Below, one piece after another: positions 29,948 through 40,680 of a stretch of DNA of 64,000 nt. The stretch is from the NCBI GenBank assembly GCA_025927475.1, contig JAICLL010000009.1:1-64000 (forward strand), given 5' to 3'. The position numbers and the translations under genes are program-made. The DNA is from Pirellulales bacterium (GTDB lineage: Bacteria; Planctomycetota; Planctomycetia; Pirellulales; JAICIG01). Under the pieces are notes generated by a model. That model searched no databases. It had not been told where the DNA came from and saw nothing but the letters and a program-made list of their open reading frames with translations. Numbering within the stretch: the first letter of the stretch is position 1; the number at the start of each line of letters is the position of its first letter.

Positions 29948-31351
29948 TCACCCCTCGGGGTTCAGCAGCACCCATTCGCCCTCGTTCAGACCCTCAAGCA
30001 CCTCGACCGAGGTGTCGTTGGCGATGCCGAGCTTCACCTCTCGCTTGGTGACCCCGCTCCGCTTTTTCACGCGCACGCGCGACCGTCCGTGCTCCTCGGT
30101 CACGCAGATGGCGGGAATCACCAGCGCGTTTTTCTTGTGTTCGGCCAGGATTTCCACTTCGGCGGTCATCCCTGGCTTCAATCGCACCCCGCGCTCATCG
30201 AACGCAATGGCTAGGGCGTATTTTCTGACATTGCCGCCGGGCAATGCGACCGTTTCGGGGCGATCGGCGATCGACGTAACGCCGCCGCGCAGCTCTTGGC
30301 CGAGCACCCTGACGTGTGCGCGCTGGCCCATGCGCAACTCGCTGAGCCGGCTGTGTGGAACGAATAGCTTGACCTGCATCTGTCCGACGTCGGCCAGATG
30401 CACGAGCGTCTGAGATTGGCGCACCGTCGCTCCTTGGTAGATGGCCCCGTGCCCTGGCTGCGACGGCGGCTGATTCGCGGCGTCCTTGCTCGAGGCATAG
30501 ACCACCATTCCGTCGCGCGGGGCATGGATCGCGCAATGACTCACGTCGTCCACGAGCCGGGCGATCTTGGTGTTTTTCATCCGTACGACGGCTTCGGCCG
30601 ACTGCAAGCGGGCAGCCGCGGCGTCGCGCTTGCCGGCCAACTCTGTGACCACTTTCAGCCGTGTCAAATGGTCTAAAACGTCTCGCTTGTGCTTGGCCGC
30701 CGCCAGCTCGGATTGGGCTTTGTCGACCGCCGTTTCCATGGCTTCCACGTGCGGCGGCGATACCCAGCCTTTGCGAAACATGATCTGGATTTGCAGCAGA
30801 GAGTGCTCGACGCTCGTCAGTCGACGCTTCGCATTCAGAATGTGGCGCGACAACTCCAGCCGCTGCCGCAGATAAACCCCTTGGTCATATTCGTCGACGG
30901 CGATGCTGGCTGCCTGCCAGGTTTTCTTGGCGCGGACCACCGCCGCCTCGGCCTGGCTCAGCGAGACCCGTTCGGAAGCAATTGCTTGTTCGAGCGAGGC
31001 GCTGTCAAGCCGAAGAAGCAGATCTCCTTTTCGGACATAACTGCCGTCGGGCACGATGGCCAAAATATTGCGCCGGCCGGGCACGGGGTTCTGAAGATCC
31101 AGGTTGTCGGCGCTCTCGACGACGCCCTCGCCACAAACCGAAACGATCAGATCGGCGCGCTTCACCTCGATCGCCAGCGGCCCGCGACGGTAATGCGCCG
31201 AAATCGCGCTGTAGAGAAGCCAAAGGGCGCCGGCCAGCAATGCGCCGCTCATGAATCTCGCCGGCCAGCGCCGGCGGCGCCGGCGCATAGCGTGGCGAGA
31301 GGCCGGTTGGGCCCACGGAAACGTTCGCCGCGCCGCTCTGAAAGCGCTCAT
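29948..31351 (-). CDS. HlyD/RND-type membrane-fusion protein
   Basis: The product is 467 aa from the ATG at 31351. A very basic N-terminus (RHAMRRRRRRWPARFM) precedes one membrane anchor (SGALLAGALWLLYSAI). The barrel-sandwich half motifs are present (VVESADNLDLQNPVPGRRNI, IVPDGSYVRKGDLLLRLD; later CAIHAPRDGMVVYASS). The coiled-coil hairpin lies between at about 115-260. C-terminal beta-barrel (VKLFVPHSRLSELRMGQRAH) and membrane-proximal parts follow (KNALVIPAICVTEEHG, GIANDTSVEVLEGLNEGEWV). It is similar in layout to the next gene upstream. No inner-membrane pump lies adjacent in the window, so its partner is unknown. Confidence 0.88.
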   Translation of the reverse strand: MSAFRAARRTFPWAQPASRHAMRRRRRRWPARFMSGALLAGALWLLYSAISAHYRRGPLAIEVKRADLIVSVCGEGVVESADNLDLQNPVPGRRNILAIVPDGSYVRKGDLLLRLDSASLEQAIASERVSLSQAEAAVVRAKKTWQAASIAVDEYDQGVYLRQRLELSRHILNAKRRLTSVEHSLLQIQIMFRKGWVSPPHVEAMETAVDKAQSELAAAKHKRDVLDHLTRLKVVTELAGKRDAAAARLQSAEAVVRMKNTKIARLVDDVSHCAIHAPRDGMVVYASSKDAANQPPSQPGHGAIYQGATVRQSQTLVHLADVGQMQVKLFVPHSRLSELRMGQRAHVRVLGQELRGGVTSIADRPETVALPGGNVRKYALAIAFDERGVRLKPGMTAEVEILAEHKKNALVIPAICVTEEHGRSRVRVKKRSGVTKREVKLGIANDTSVEVLEGLNEGEWVLLNPEG

Positions 31352-31410
31352 GGCGCGTCCCTCTCTGAGAGCGGCAGCCTCGACCCGTGGCACGGAGTGC
31401 CGGCCGGAGA

Positions 31411-33318
31411 CTACTCGCGGCCGCCGCTTTGACCGCCGCCTTGTTGCTGAAATTGGCGCATCCGTTCGGTCATGGCTTGCTGCTCTTGCTGGTCGATGAA
31501 GCCATCGCCGTTGGAGTCCATACGGCCGAAGCGCTCCCGGCGGTCTTCGGGCATCTCATCGAGACTCACCTTGCCGTCGCCGTCTTTGTCGAGCTCTTTG
31601 AAGTTGAGCCGGCGCCGTCCGCCGCCGCGTTGTCCGCCGCGGCCGCCACCTTGTCCACCTGAGCCTGCTGAGCCACCGCCGCGCTCGCCGCCGTCTCGCT
31701 GACCCGCGCCGGGCGGGCCGTCGCCGCCACCGCGACGACCACCTGGGCCGGGCGCCATTGCTCCGCCATCACCGCCGGCTGCGGCCGAACCCGGCCCGGC
31801 CCCGCGCGCTCGCGACGTACCAAACCGTTCATCGGCGTCGACTTTCGCCGGTTCCACCGGGCCGCCCGTTTGCGGCAACAGCGAGACCTGCGGCGTGATG
31901 TTGAGCAACACTTGCTCGCCTTCCTTCAGCCCGTCGACCACCTCGACATACGTGTCGTCGGTGCGACCGAGCACCAACTCGCGCTGTTCGACGCCGCCGC
32001 CGGCCTTCACCCAGGCGCGGGGCTTCCCGCGAACGTCGGCAATGCATTGCACCGGCACCATGATCACATCGGGTCGCATGCCGACCAGGATTTCGACGGC
32101 GGCGCTCATGCCCGGCTTCACGCTCTCCGGCTCGCCGTCCAGCTTGATGATGGTGGCGTATTCCTTGACATTATTGCTCCAGCGGCTGGAGGCTTCGGGC
32201 TGGTTGGCGATCGACTTGATCTCTCCCTGGAACTCGGCATCGCGAATTCGGATGCGCGCCCGCATGCCCAGCCGCAATTCGTCCACCTTGTCTTCGTGTA
32301 CCAAGGTCTTGACCTGCATTTGCCGCAGATCGGGCAACTTGAGAATCGGTTGAAATTGGTTCACTTGGGCGCCCAGCTCAATTTTGGGTTCTTGGCCGCC
32401 GCCACGCCGTCCTCCGCCGGTGTCGTTGGCATACACCACCATGCCGTCTTGCGGGGCGATGATCGTGCATTTTTCCAATTGGCCGGCGTAACGATTGAGC
32501 TTGTTGACTTCGTGCGTGTAGGTGCCGACGGCCGAATTCATCATGGCCTCGGCCGCGTCGCGCTGACTGACCAGATCTTGCAGCATTTTGGCGCTGGTGA
32601 ATTTTTCGAGCACAAACTTTTTCCGCTCGTTGACCGCCCGTGTCAGCCGCGCTTGCTCGACGGCAAACTGCTTCGACTCGACATCGAGCCGCGTGACGTA
32701 ACCGCTACGATACATCTTCTCGCTATAGGCAAGCTGGTTTTCGGCGCTCGATTGGTTCTGCTTCGCCACGGTAATGTCCGCTTCGAGCTGCTTCATCTCT
32801 TGCACGAAGGTGCCATACCGATACTCATCAACGGCGATCTGGGCGGCGTTGAACGTGCGTTCGGCCGCGATCTTGGCCGCTTCGGCCTTCGACTTCACCA
32901 CCTCTTGGGCCAGCAGCGAGTCTTCAAGATACGAGCCATCGAGCCGCACCAGCACGTCGCCTTCGTGAACGAGGCTGCCGTCGGGCACGATCTCCAGGAT
33001 GGTCAGCGGGCCGGGCACCTGGCATTTGATCTCGACGTTGCGGGCGCTCTCGATGTTGCCTTCCTCCGAAACGAGGATCAGCAGATCGCCGCGGGTGGCT
33101 GGCGTGGTCAGAGCGTCGCGATACAGGTCGCCCGGGGCGGCCGAGCCGTACCAATCGTAGGCCACGCGGGCCGCCGCCCCCAGGCCCAACACCGCCACCA
33201 ACGCCACCAGCCATTTGACCCAGCCGGTACTCGCCGGACGTTTTTTGCGGACGCGCGCAGTCTGGAGAAACGGCTCCGGCGCCAACGGTGGGTCGTGCGG
33301 GGCAACGGAAACGTTCAT
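31411..33318 (-). CDS. Membrane-fusion protein with Gly-rich linker and C-terminal EF-hand pair
   Basis: The product is 635 aa from the ATG at 33318. It has one membrane helix (VKWLVALVAVLGLGAAARV), barrel-sandwich halves (IVPDGSLVHEGDVLVRLDGS; CTIIAPQDGMVVYANDTGGG), a long coiled-coil hairpin between, and adaptor beta-barrel and MP domains. Past residue about 500 a linker rich in Gly, Arg and Asp leads to two EF-hand loops, DKDGDGKVSLDE and DSNGDGFIDQQE, each with acidic residues at the calcium positions. Such a calcium-binding appendage is not part of typical HlyD/AcrA-family adaptors. It lies 60 bases upstream of the second adaptor gene and is divergent from the TolC-like gene. Confidence 0.88.
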   Translation of the reverse strand: MNVSVAPHDPPLAPEPFLQTARVRKKRPASTGWVKWLVALVAVLGLGAAARVAYDWYGSAAPGDLYRDALTTPATRGDLLILVSEEGNIESARNVEIKCQVPGPLTILEIVPDGSLVHEGDVLVRLDGSYLEDSLLAQEVVKSKAEAAKIAAERTFNAAQIAVDEYRYGTFVQEMKQLEADITVAKQNQSSAENQLAYSEKMYRSGYVTRLDVESKQFAVEQARLTRAVNERKKFVLEKFTSAKMLQDLVSQRDAAEAMMNSAVGTYTHEVNKLNRYAGQLEKCTIIAPQDGMVVYANDTGGGRRGGGQEPKIELGAQVNQFQPILKLPDLRQMQVKTLVHEDKVDELRLGMRARIRIRDAEFQGEIKSIANQPEASSRWSNNVKEYATIIKLDGEPESVKPGMSAAVEILVGMRPDVIMVPVQCIADVRGKPRAWVKAGGGVEQRELVLGRTDDTYVEVVDGLKEGEQVLLNITPQVSLLPQTGGPVEPAKVDADERFGTSRARGAGPGSAAAGGDGGAMAPGPGGRRGGGDGPPGAGQRDGGERGGGSAGSGGQGGGRGGQRGGGRRRLNFKELDKDGDGKVSLDEMPEDRRERFGRMDSNGDGFIDQQEQQAMTERMRQFQQQGGGQSGGRE

Positions 33319-33450
33319 GGGCGATTTTCCGCGAAGAGGCACAAGACGGATCAAGGGCTGATGGGAAAACCCTGACGCCAGCTCCCTGATTATGACCGGT
33401 ATTTTCCCCGGTACTAGTGCCTCGCGAGCAGGGTCGGGTTACCCGGATTG

Positions 33451-33470
33451 CTCCGGCCGCGAGGCCGGAG
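33451..33470. other. Perfect hairpin between divergent efflux genes
   Basis: CTCCGGCC, GCGA, GGCCGGAG: an 8-bp stem with a GNRA tetraloop, in the 244-base gap between the EF-hand adaptor and the TolC-like gene. It has no T run after it, so it is not a simple terminator. Confidence 0.6.
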
Positions 33471-33562
33471 AACCGTCAAAGAACGAAATTTTTCTCTAGT
33501 CGGCACAACTGGCGCGGCGATGAAAAGACAGAGACCTACCAATCACGGAGTTTGGGGGGAAT

Positions 33563-35278
33563 ATGCCTGGCTGCTCGCGTCTGGGCCTGATTGTTGTCGG
33601 TTGGATGGCCGCCACCGGCGGCTGCGCCCACCGGGCGGCCCATCGCGGCCACGGCTACTATGCCTCTGGGCAAGCTGCCGCTTCGCTCGAGCAGACCCTT
33701 GCGCCCACCACGCCCCAGGCCATCGACATCGACGATCGCCAGGTCGAGTCGCTCGAGCAGGTGGAAAACGTCACCGCCCGGGGCGAGCGGCCGCCCGGCG
33801 AATACCGCGCGCTGCCGCCGCACACCTGCCAGTGCCTGGCGTCGCGGGCGTCGGCGCACGGCAACACCCTGGCCGCCGAAAGGCGGGCTCTGGCGGCCAC
33901 GGCCTCGCCCCACGGCCTTTCCGAGGAAGAACGCCTCAAACTGCGCGTCTTGCGGACAACCGAGCTGGAGGCCCGCAATAGTTCGGCCGGCATGGCCCTG
34001 AAGGCGTATTACGATCTGGCCGAGGCCGAAGCCAACCGATTGATCGTGGCCCGCAGCCTCAAAGAAATCGGCGACGCGATGGCGGGCGTGTTGCGGATGC
34101 GGCAGCATGGCTTGCAGATTCCCTTTGACGACAGCGAACTGGAGCGGCAGCGGCTGGACATTCTCGATAAGCAAATCGCGCTGGAATCGCAGATCGATCA
34201 GCTCAACGCCCAATTGGTGCAGTTCATGGGGCTGGCCACCGACGAAGCGCGTCCGCGCATCTGGCCGACAACCGATTGGACCGTGGTCGTCGCGCCCGTC
34301 GATCTCGACGCCGCCGTTCGCGAGGGACTCGAGCTGCGGCCCGAGCTGGGCTTGCTGGCGTCGCTGCGACGGTCGCTGCGGACGGAGACGGTCGACGTCA
34401 CGCGCGGCGTGCTGGGCGGCGCCAGCGGCCTGTTGGGAACGCAGACGAAGTTCACGGGATTGATCTCGCTGTTGGGAATGCGCGAATTCATCGGCCAACG
34501 GCGCTCGAATCGGCTGGAGTTGCCCGAGCGGCGGCGGCAGCTTGACAATTACACCCGGCAACGGCGCAACGAGATCACCTCCGAGATTCAGCAGGCGGCC
34601 CTGGAGTCGCAGGCTCGGCTACGGCAAGTGGCGGTGGCCAAGGCCGCGGTGCAATCGTGGCGGCGGCATCTGGATGCGCTCGCTCAAAAGTCGCGAATCG
34701 ACGAAGCCACTTTTATCGATCTCACCCGGGCGAGGGTCAAACGACTGCAGGCTGAGAGCGACGAGATTGCCCAGATCACCGCCTGGAAGATCGCGCTGGT
34801 CAAACTGCACGAAGCGCAGGGCCGGCTGGTTGCCGAATGCGAAGGGTCTGATTGCAACCCTGCCGCGGTGATGATTGAGCGAGCGATACCAACGCTGGAG
34901 CTGCCGGCCGAGCCGCTGCCGCCGGTGACACCGCTGCCGACCATGCCGCTGCCGAACATGCCGCTGCCCGATCCCAGTGCGTCGGCAGAACCACGCCCGA
35001 CGGCGGCGCCCCTGGGCCAGATTGCTGGCGCCGCGGCATCGACGCCGATCGCGGCGCCGTCTGATATTTTGCTGCAGGGAGTTCCGTTGCGCGTCGACGA
35101 ATCGAGCGTCAGCGCCGCCTACGCCCAGGGATTGCCATCTTCGCGCCGTCAGACTGGAGAGCGATCGCCGCCTTCTTCGCCGGCCGCCGCGCAGGACATT
35201 GCGGCGCCGATTGCGCTGCCCGATGTGGCCGCCGAGGTCGAAAGCACTGACGCTCTGCCGGTCGATCCGGAAGCGTGA
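33563..35278 (+). CDS. TolC-like outer-membrane efflux lipoprotein
   Basis: The product is 571 aa. The N-terminus ends in a lipobox-like AATGGC with Cys21, so it may be lipidated. Long coiled-coil regions with TolC-family periodicity follow: AYYDLAEAEANRLIVARSLK with RQRLDILDKQIALESQIDQL in the first half, and RRNEITSEIQQAALESQARL with SRIDEATFIDLTRARVKRLQ in the second. About 125 C-terminal residues are Pro/Ala-rich with repeated LPTMPLPNMPLP and are probably disordered. It should form an outer-membrane channel with the two divergent adaptors. The pump component is not encoded nearby. Confidence 0.75.
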   Translation: MPGCSRLGLIVVGWMAATGGCAHRAAHRGHGYYASGQAAASLEQTLAPTTPQAIDIDDRQVESLEQVENVTARGERPPGEYRALPPHTCQCLASRASAHGNTLAAERRALAATASPHGLSEEERLKLRVLRTTELEARNSSAGMALKAYYDLAEAEANRLIVARSLKEIGDAMAGVLRMRQHGLQIPFDDSELERQRLDILDKQIALESQIDQLNAQLVQFMGLATDEARPRIWPTTDWTVVVAPVDLDAAVREGLELRPELGLLASLRRSLRTETVDVTRGVLGGASGLLGTQTKFTGLISLLGMREFIGQRRSNRLELPERRRQLDNYTRQRRNEITSEIQQAALESQARLRQVAVAKAAVQSWRRHLDALAQKSRIDEATFIDLTRARVKRLQAESDEIAQITAWKIALVKLHEAQGRLVAECEGSDCNPAAVMIERAIPTLELPAEPLPPVTPLPTMPLPNMPLPDPSASAEPRPTAAPLGQIAGAAASTPIAAPSDILLQGVPLRVDESSVSAAYAQGLPSSRRQTGERSPPSSPAAAQDIAAPIALPDVAAEVESTDALPVDPEA

Positions 35279-35302
35279 AGACCCGTCAGCGATCTGAGGT
35301 CG

Positions 35303-35333
35303 TTGACATTGACCGGCCCGTGGTGCGTAATTT
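35303..35333 (+). promoter_or_regulatory. Possible promoter for the trmL-like gene
   Basis: TTGACA (35303-35308) and TAATTT (35328-35333) with a 19-base spacer, 42 bases ahead of the GTG start. The spacer is slightly long, so this is a weak call. Confidence 0.35.
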
Positions 35334-35374
35334 AAGGAAGCGATAACACGAACTCGAAGCGTCAGCGAGGTGTC

Positions 35375-35878
35375 GTGAAATACGAACCGCTGCTGCACAT
35401 TGTTTTGCACCAGCCCGAGATTCCGCACAACGCCGGGGCGGTCGGCCGCACCTGCGTGGCGACGGCCTGCAAGCTTTGGCTGGTGCGTCCACTGGGTTTT
35501 CGGGTCGACGACTACTATCTGCGCCGAGCCGGGCTCGATTATTGGGAACATCTTGAGTGGGAGGTGGTCGACGACTGGGCCGCGCTGACCGAGCGGTTTG
35601 GGCCGTGCAACCCATATTTTTTCAGTAAGTCGGCCATGCGCAGCTATCTCGACGTCTCATACCAGCCGGGCGATGTGCTGGTGTTCGGCAGCGAATCGAG
35701 CGGGCTACCGCCGAGTCTGACTCAAACCCACGCCGAGCGCCTCTTGCGCATTCCCATCCGCCCGCAGGTGCGCAGCCTGAATCTGTCGAACGCTGTCGCC
35801 ATAGCCGTCTACGAAGCCCAACGACAATGGCCGAGACCGCACGCCGAAACTTCTTGGCACGGGCGTGGGCGAACCTGA
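35375..35878 (+). CDS. trmL: tRNA (cytidine(34)-2'-O)-methyltransferase, SpoU/TrmL type
   Basis: The product is 167 aa with a GTG start; GAGG lies eight bases upstream. The three SPOUT motifs are clear: IPHNAGAVGRTCVATACKLW (motif 1), GDVLVFGSESSGLPPSL (motif 2) and IPIRPQVRSLNLSNAVAIAV (motif 3, with the S-adenosylmethionine knot). The length matches TrmL, which methylates the wobble base ribose of tRNA-Leu isoacceptors. It stands alone between convergent and codirectional genes. Confidence 0.92.
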   Translation: MKYEPLLHIVLHQPEIPHNAGAVGRTCVATACKLWLVRPLGFRVDDYYLRRAGLDYWEHLEWEVVDDWAALTERFGPCNPYFFSKSAMRSYLDVSYQPGDVLVFGSESSGLPPSLTQTHAERLLRIPIRPQVRSLNLSNAVAIAVYEAQRQWPRPHAETSWHGRGRT

Positions 35879-36062
35879 CTTTGTCGCCGCCACGGTGGCG
35901 CGGGACGAAGTGCGGGGGTTTTCGCAATAAGAGATCGCGGCCCTATGCCCGGTGTCTTGCCGCCCTATAATCGAATCGGCATCGAAGTCGAATCGAAAGT
36001 AAAAAGCCTCGGCAGCCAGAGCCGCCGTCGGCGCCTCTGCAAGCCACCAACCACCGTGAGTA

Positions 36063-37481
<1,419 letters not shown>

Positions 37482-37505
37482 GGCGGAATTGGACACCACA
37501 CACCA

Positions 37506-37590
37506 GGTAGCTCCCGGCTTTGTGCCGGGCAGTTCGTGCGGGGATCTCATTGGCAACCGCAATGTGCCGGCCACAAGGGCCGGGACTACC
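37506..37590. repeat. Inverted pair of the intergenic palindrome
   Basis: A degenerate direct copy (GGTAGCTCCCGGCTTTGTGC start, 37506-37531) faces an inverted copy (CCGGCCACAAGGGCCGG then GACTACC, 37565-37590). It lies between convergent genes and might act as a bidirectional terminator. Confidence 0.8.
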
Positions 37591-37628
37591 GGAACAGGGA
37601 AGTTGGGCTCGCTCGCGCTCGGCCCGCC

Positions 37629-38570
37629 TTACCGCGTGTTGGACTGTCTTGAATGCCGAGACCGATCACGCGGCGGCACGATGGCCACAATCCGCAGCGG
37701 AGCGCCGGTGCCGCCTTTGATGTTCATTGGCAAGGCGATGACCGAGCAGCCGGTCTCGGGCAAGTCCGCCAGCTTGGCCAGATTTTCAAACACCGGCACA
37801 TTGTGCTCAAACAACTTGACGTGGCTGCCGAAGTGGGTTGATTGCCCGGCGTCGATGCTGGCCGTGTCGATGCCAATGGCCTTGATCAGCCGCTGCTCGA
37901 CCAGCCACCGCGCGGCTGCGGGCGCCAACCCGGGGAAATGGAGCTTTTTCACGGCGTCGGGCCCGGTCTCGTCGGTGCCGAGGTACTTCTGGCGGTTTGG
38001 CCAGTGGCGCGCAAAGCCCGTCCGCAATAGGACGATCGCTTCGGGCAGTTGTTGTCGGTGTTTTTCTTCCCAGCCACGCAGGTCGGCAATCGAGATTTCG
38101 TAATCAGGATCATCCGCGCACTGTGACGAGACATCAATCACCACGGCGTCGCCCATCAGTTGCCTCAGCGGAAGTTTGTCGACGGTTTGTCCGCGCTCGT
38201 TGAAGTGATAAGGCGCATCGATGTGTGTGCCGCCATGTTCGGCAGAGGCAAAGCGATTTGCCGCATAGAAGTAGCCGTTGGAGGTCTTGCCCGCCGGCCC
38301 TTTTTGAAGCTGAAAGCCCGGCTCGGTAGGCCAGTAAATCGTATGCTCATCGAAGGGATGGGTGAGATCGATCAGCTTCCCTTCATCGAGCCGAGTTTGA
38401 AAGCACGGATCAAAGACATCGACCACGAAGCTGCCCGCTCTTCGTACCTGGTCGTACTCGTGGTCGTCGGCACGTTGCCGTTGACGCAGCATGCCCGCCA
38501 GGAAACACGCCACGCAGATCGTCAGGCAAAACAGCGTTCGCAGGTGGAACTGCGGGCGAGTTATGGGCAC
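37629..38570 (-). CDS. Exported cyclase/kynurenine formamidase-like hydrolase
   Basis: The product is 313 aa. An N-terminal membrane segment (TLFCLTICVACFLAGML) suggests export or anchoring. The metal-binding motif of the cyclase family is intact in AEHGGTHIDAPYHF (H-x-G-T-H-x-D-x-P-x-H), with LIDLTHPFDEHTIYWPTEPG before it and GIDTASIDAGQSTHFGSHVK later, which carries further catalytic residues. Family members hydrolyse amide or cyclic substrates such as N-formylkynurenine. The real substrate is unknown, and export makes tryptophan catabolism less likely. Confidence 0.85.
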   Translation of the reverse strand: MPITRPQFHLRTLFCLTICVACFLAGMLRQRQRADDHEYDQVRRAGSFVVDVFDPCFQTRLDEGKLIDLTHPFDEHTIYWPTEPGFQLQKGPAGKTSNGYFYAANRFASAEHGGTHIDAPYHFNERGQTVDKLPLRQLMGDAVVIDVSSQCADDPDYEISIADLRGWEEKHRQQLPEAIVLLRTGFARHWPNRQKYLGTDETGPDAVKKLHFPGLAPAAARWLVEQRLIKAIGIDTASIDAGQSTHFGSHVKLFEHNVPVFENLAKLADLPETGCSVIALPMNIKGGTGAPLRIVAIVPPRDRSRHSRQSNTR

Positions 38571-38626
38571 GTTACAAGACTCCCAAGGAGATTCCCACTC
38601 CGGCGAAGGCGATCAGCAGAACGATG

Positions 38627-39286
38627 CTAGCGATTCACAAACCGCTCGCGCACCCAAACGCGGAACTTGCGGATCCAGGCGGTTTCGTTGGCCGAGACTT
38701 CAAATTCGAGAAAGGGCTCAAGATCTCTTACCCGCAACATCGGCAGGTTCAAGCTGAACTCGCGTTCGACGTATTTGCCGTCGGCGTCAAGGGAGAACGC
38801 AGTCAAGCCGCGTTTGCGCCAACGCCAGACTTCCGGAACGCCCAGGGCGGCGTAAATCTGCATGCGTTTCAAGGCACTGCGGCTTATCTCCGTCTCGACG
38901 GCCAGGTCGGGCGGAGGATCGACTTCAAGATCGACCGCCCGGCGGCGGCAGACGCGATGGTGGTTGAGGAGGTAATAGCATCCGTCCGGTTCAAGCCCTT
39001 TATCGAGATCGCGGCGCTTCCAGGTAGTCGATCCCAAACTGCGGCGGGGAAGGTCCATTTCCTCGGTGAGCGCTTCGATCATCTGGCAAATGAGTTCCTT
39101 GATCGCTTCGTGGTCGCACGAGGGGCTCATGAGTTCCAACGTTCCTCGATCATAGGTCATGCGGATGCCCCAGTTTTCCTCGCCCTCGCGCAACTGCTCA
39201 TAGAGCTCCCAGGAGATGCCGTGAAGCACCATTCGCCGCTCGCCTTGGAACCGGACTTTTTCGACGGTCGCCATAAGAGTCGCCAT
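38627..39286 (-). CDS. Uma2-family (DUF820) restriction-endonuclease-fold protein
   Basis: The product is 219 aa from the ATG at 39286; an ATG at 39274 is also possible. The PD-(D/E)xK-like core is visible: [54 protein letters not shown] and [20 protein letters not shown]. The family is common in cyanobacteria and planctomycetes and its biological role is unknown. No partner gene or methylase is adjacent. Confidence 0.85.
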   Translation of the reverse strand: MATLMATVEKVRFQGERRMVLHGISWELYEQLREGEENWGIRMTYDRGTLELMSPSCDHEAIKELICQMIEALTEEMDLPRRSLGSTTWKRRDLDKGLEPDGCYYLLNHHRVCRRRAVDLEVDPPPDLAVETEISRSALKRMQIYAALGVPEVWRWRKRGLTAFSLDADGKYVEREFSLNLPMLRVRDLEPFLEFEVSANETAWIRKFRVWVRERFVNR

Positions 39287-39403
39287 AGGAAACAGCCTCA
39301 GCAAAACCAAAACGCCTCATTCACCCGACAGCAGCCGCGTGCGATGTGGCCATTCTATCTGATCGGCGGTCCGCGTCCAAAGCCGGCGGTGGGCCCGAGT
39401 CAA

Positions 39404-40348
39404 TTACCGTTCATCCCAGGTCGTTTCTTGCTGACCCACGGCGCGGGCCGCTGCGACATCGCGGGCCAACTGCTGCTTTAGGTCGTCGATGCCGGCGAAC
39501 TGCCGCACGTCGCGCAAGCGACTGAGAAATTCCACTTCGACCGGCTCGCCGTAGAGCGGCCCGTCGAAGTCGAGCAGATGCGCCTCGATCTTGAGCTGCT
39601 GTTCGCCAAACGTCGGATTGCCGCCGATGTTGACGGCCGCCGCCCAGCGCCCTGAATTCACATAAGCGGCGCAGGCATAGACGCCGGGCGCCGGCAGCAG
39701 GGTATCGATCGCCCCTAGGTTGGCCGTGGGAAAGCCGATCGCGGCGCCGCGGCCCGCGCCGTGGGTCACCATGCCGCGAATGCGGTAGGGCCGCGTGAGC
39801 ATGTGACGGGCATCATCAACTTTGCCCGCCAAAAGCAACTCGCGGATGCGCGAACTGGAGACCACCGCGCCATCCACCTCGACGGGCTCGACCACTTCCA
39901 GGGCCAGACCGGCTTCGTCGGTCAGCCGCCGCAAGACTTCGACGTTGCCCGTGCGGTTATGCCCGAAAAAGAAATTGGGTCCCTCGACCACGGCCCCGGC
40001 CGCCAGCCGCTTGCGCACAATCAGCTCAAAGAACTCGCGGTCGGTAAGCTGCAGCAACGCCCGATCGGTCGGGTAGGCGATCATCACCTCGACGCCCAGT
40101 TCGCCGAGCAATTGCGATTTGCGCTTGGTCCACGTCAGCGGCAGAGGCGCCTGCTCGGGCCGCAGCAGCCGGGCGGGATGAGGATCGAACGTAAACACCA
40201 CCGACGGCCCGCCCAAGCGACGCGCCTGGGCAATCAATCGCTCGACAATCCGGGCATGTCCCTGATGCACTCCGTCGAAGTTGCCAATGGCGACGGCGCC
40301 GGCGCGGAATCCGGGCGGCAGTTCGGTCAGGTGGCGAAATAGCTTCAC
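39404..40348 (-). CDS. ribF: Bifunctional riboflavin kinase/FMN adenylyltransferase
   Basis: The product is 314 aa from a GTG at 40348, which has GGAGG 14 bases upstream; a TTG at 40384 is also in frame. The nucleotidyltransferase half shows AVAIGNFDGVHQGHARIVER, VVFTFDPHPARLLRPEQ and GPNFFFGHNRTGNVEVL with SSSRIRELLLAGKVDDA. The kinase half shows GRGAAIGFPTANLG, VNIGGNPTFGEQQLKIEAHL and the C-terminal LRDVRQFAGIDDLKQQLARD. It converts riboflavin to FMN and then FAD in the cytoplasm. No FMN riboswitch is recognisable upstream. Confidence 0.95.
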   Translation of the reverse strand: MKLFRHLTELPPGFRAGAVAIGNFDGVHQGHARIVERLIAQARRLGGPSVVFTFDPHPARLLRPEQAPLPLTWTKRKSQLLGELGVEVMIAYPTDRALLQLTDREFFELIVRKRLAAGAVVEGPNFFFGHNRTGNVEVLRRLTDEAGLALEVVEPVEVDGAVVSSSRIRELLLAGKVDDARHMLTRPYRIRGMVTHGAGRGAAIGFPTANLGAIDTLLPAPGVYACAAYVNSGRWAAAVNIGGNPTFGEQQLKIEAHLLDFDGPLYGEPVEVEFLSRLRDVRQFAGIDDLKQQLARDVAAARAVGQQETTWDER

Positions 40349-40680
40349 GGGCGAATGACAAGCCTCCAGCGGTGCGTTCGGCAACGATTATCTTGGTGTG
40401 GGGCTGCGCGGTCAACTGCCGGTCGTCGATGGCGAGTGGCCACCGACGAGAGGGCCGAGGACGACCCGCTCATCACTCCCCCCTCGCCACGAGGCGCCGC
40501 CGAGCTCCTCGATTCTCGGTTGGCGGCAGGAATGGTCCTTGCGGCCGCGGGGCAGAATCGGCGACACTACCGACCCTTGCGACCTGCATCGCGCCTGCAA
40601 CGGCGAAGCACAATGCCAGACCTACGCTTGCCGGGCATACCACCCGGACCCACCCGTCCTGCAGATCTTCTTGACCGCCC
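40349..40680. other. Intergenic stretch between divergent ribF and RlmM-like genes
   Basis: No supported gene, RNA or promoter is seen. Short open frames exist on both strands but lack ribosome sites and family motifs. Confidence 0.5.

Noticed and set aside
31870-33375. Plus-strand open frame of 501 codons
   Set aside because: Antisense to the EF-hand adaptor gene; no ribosome site or motif.
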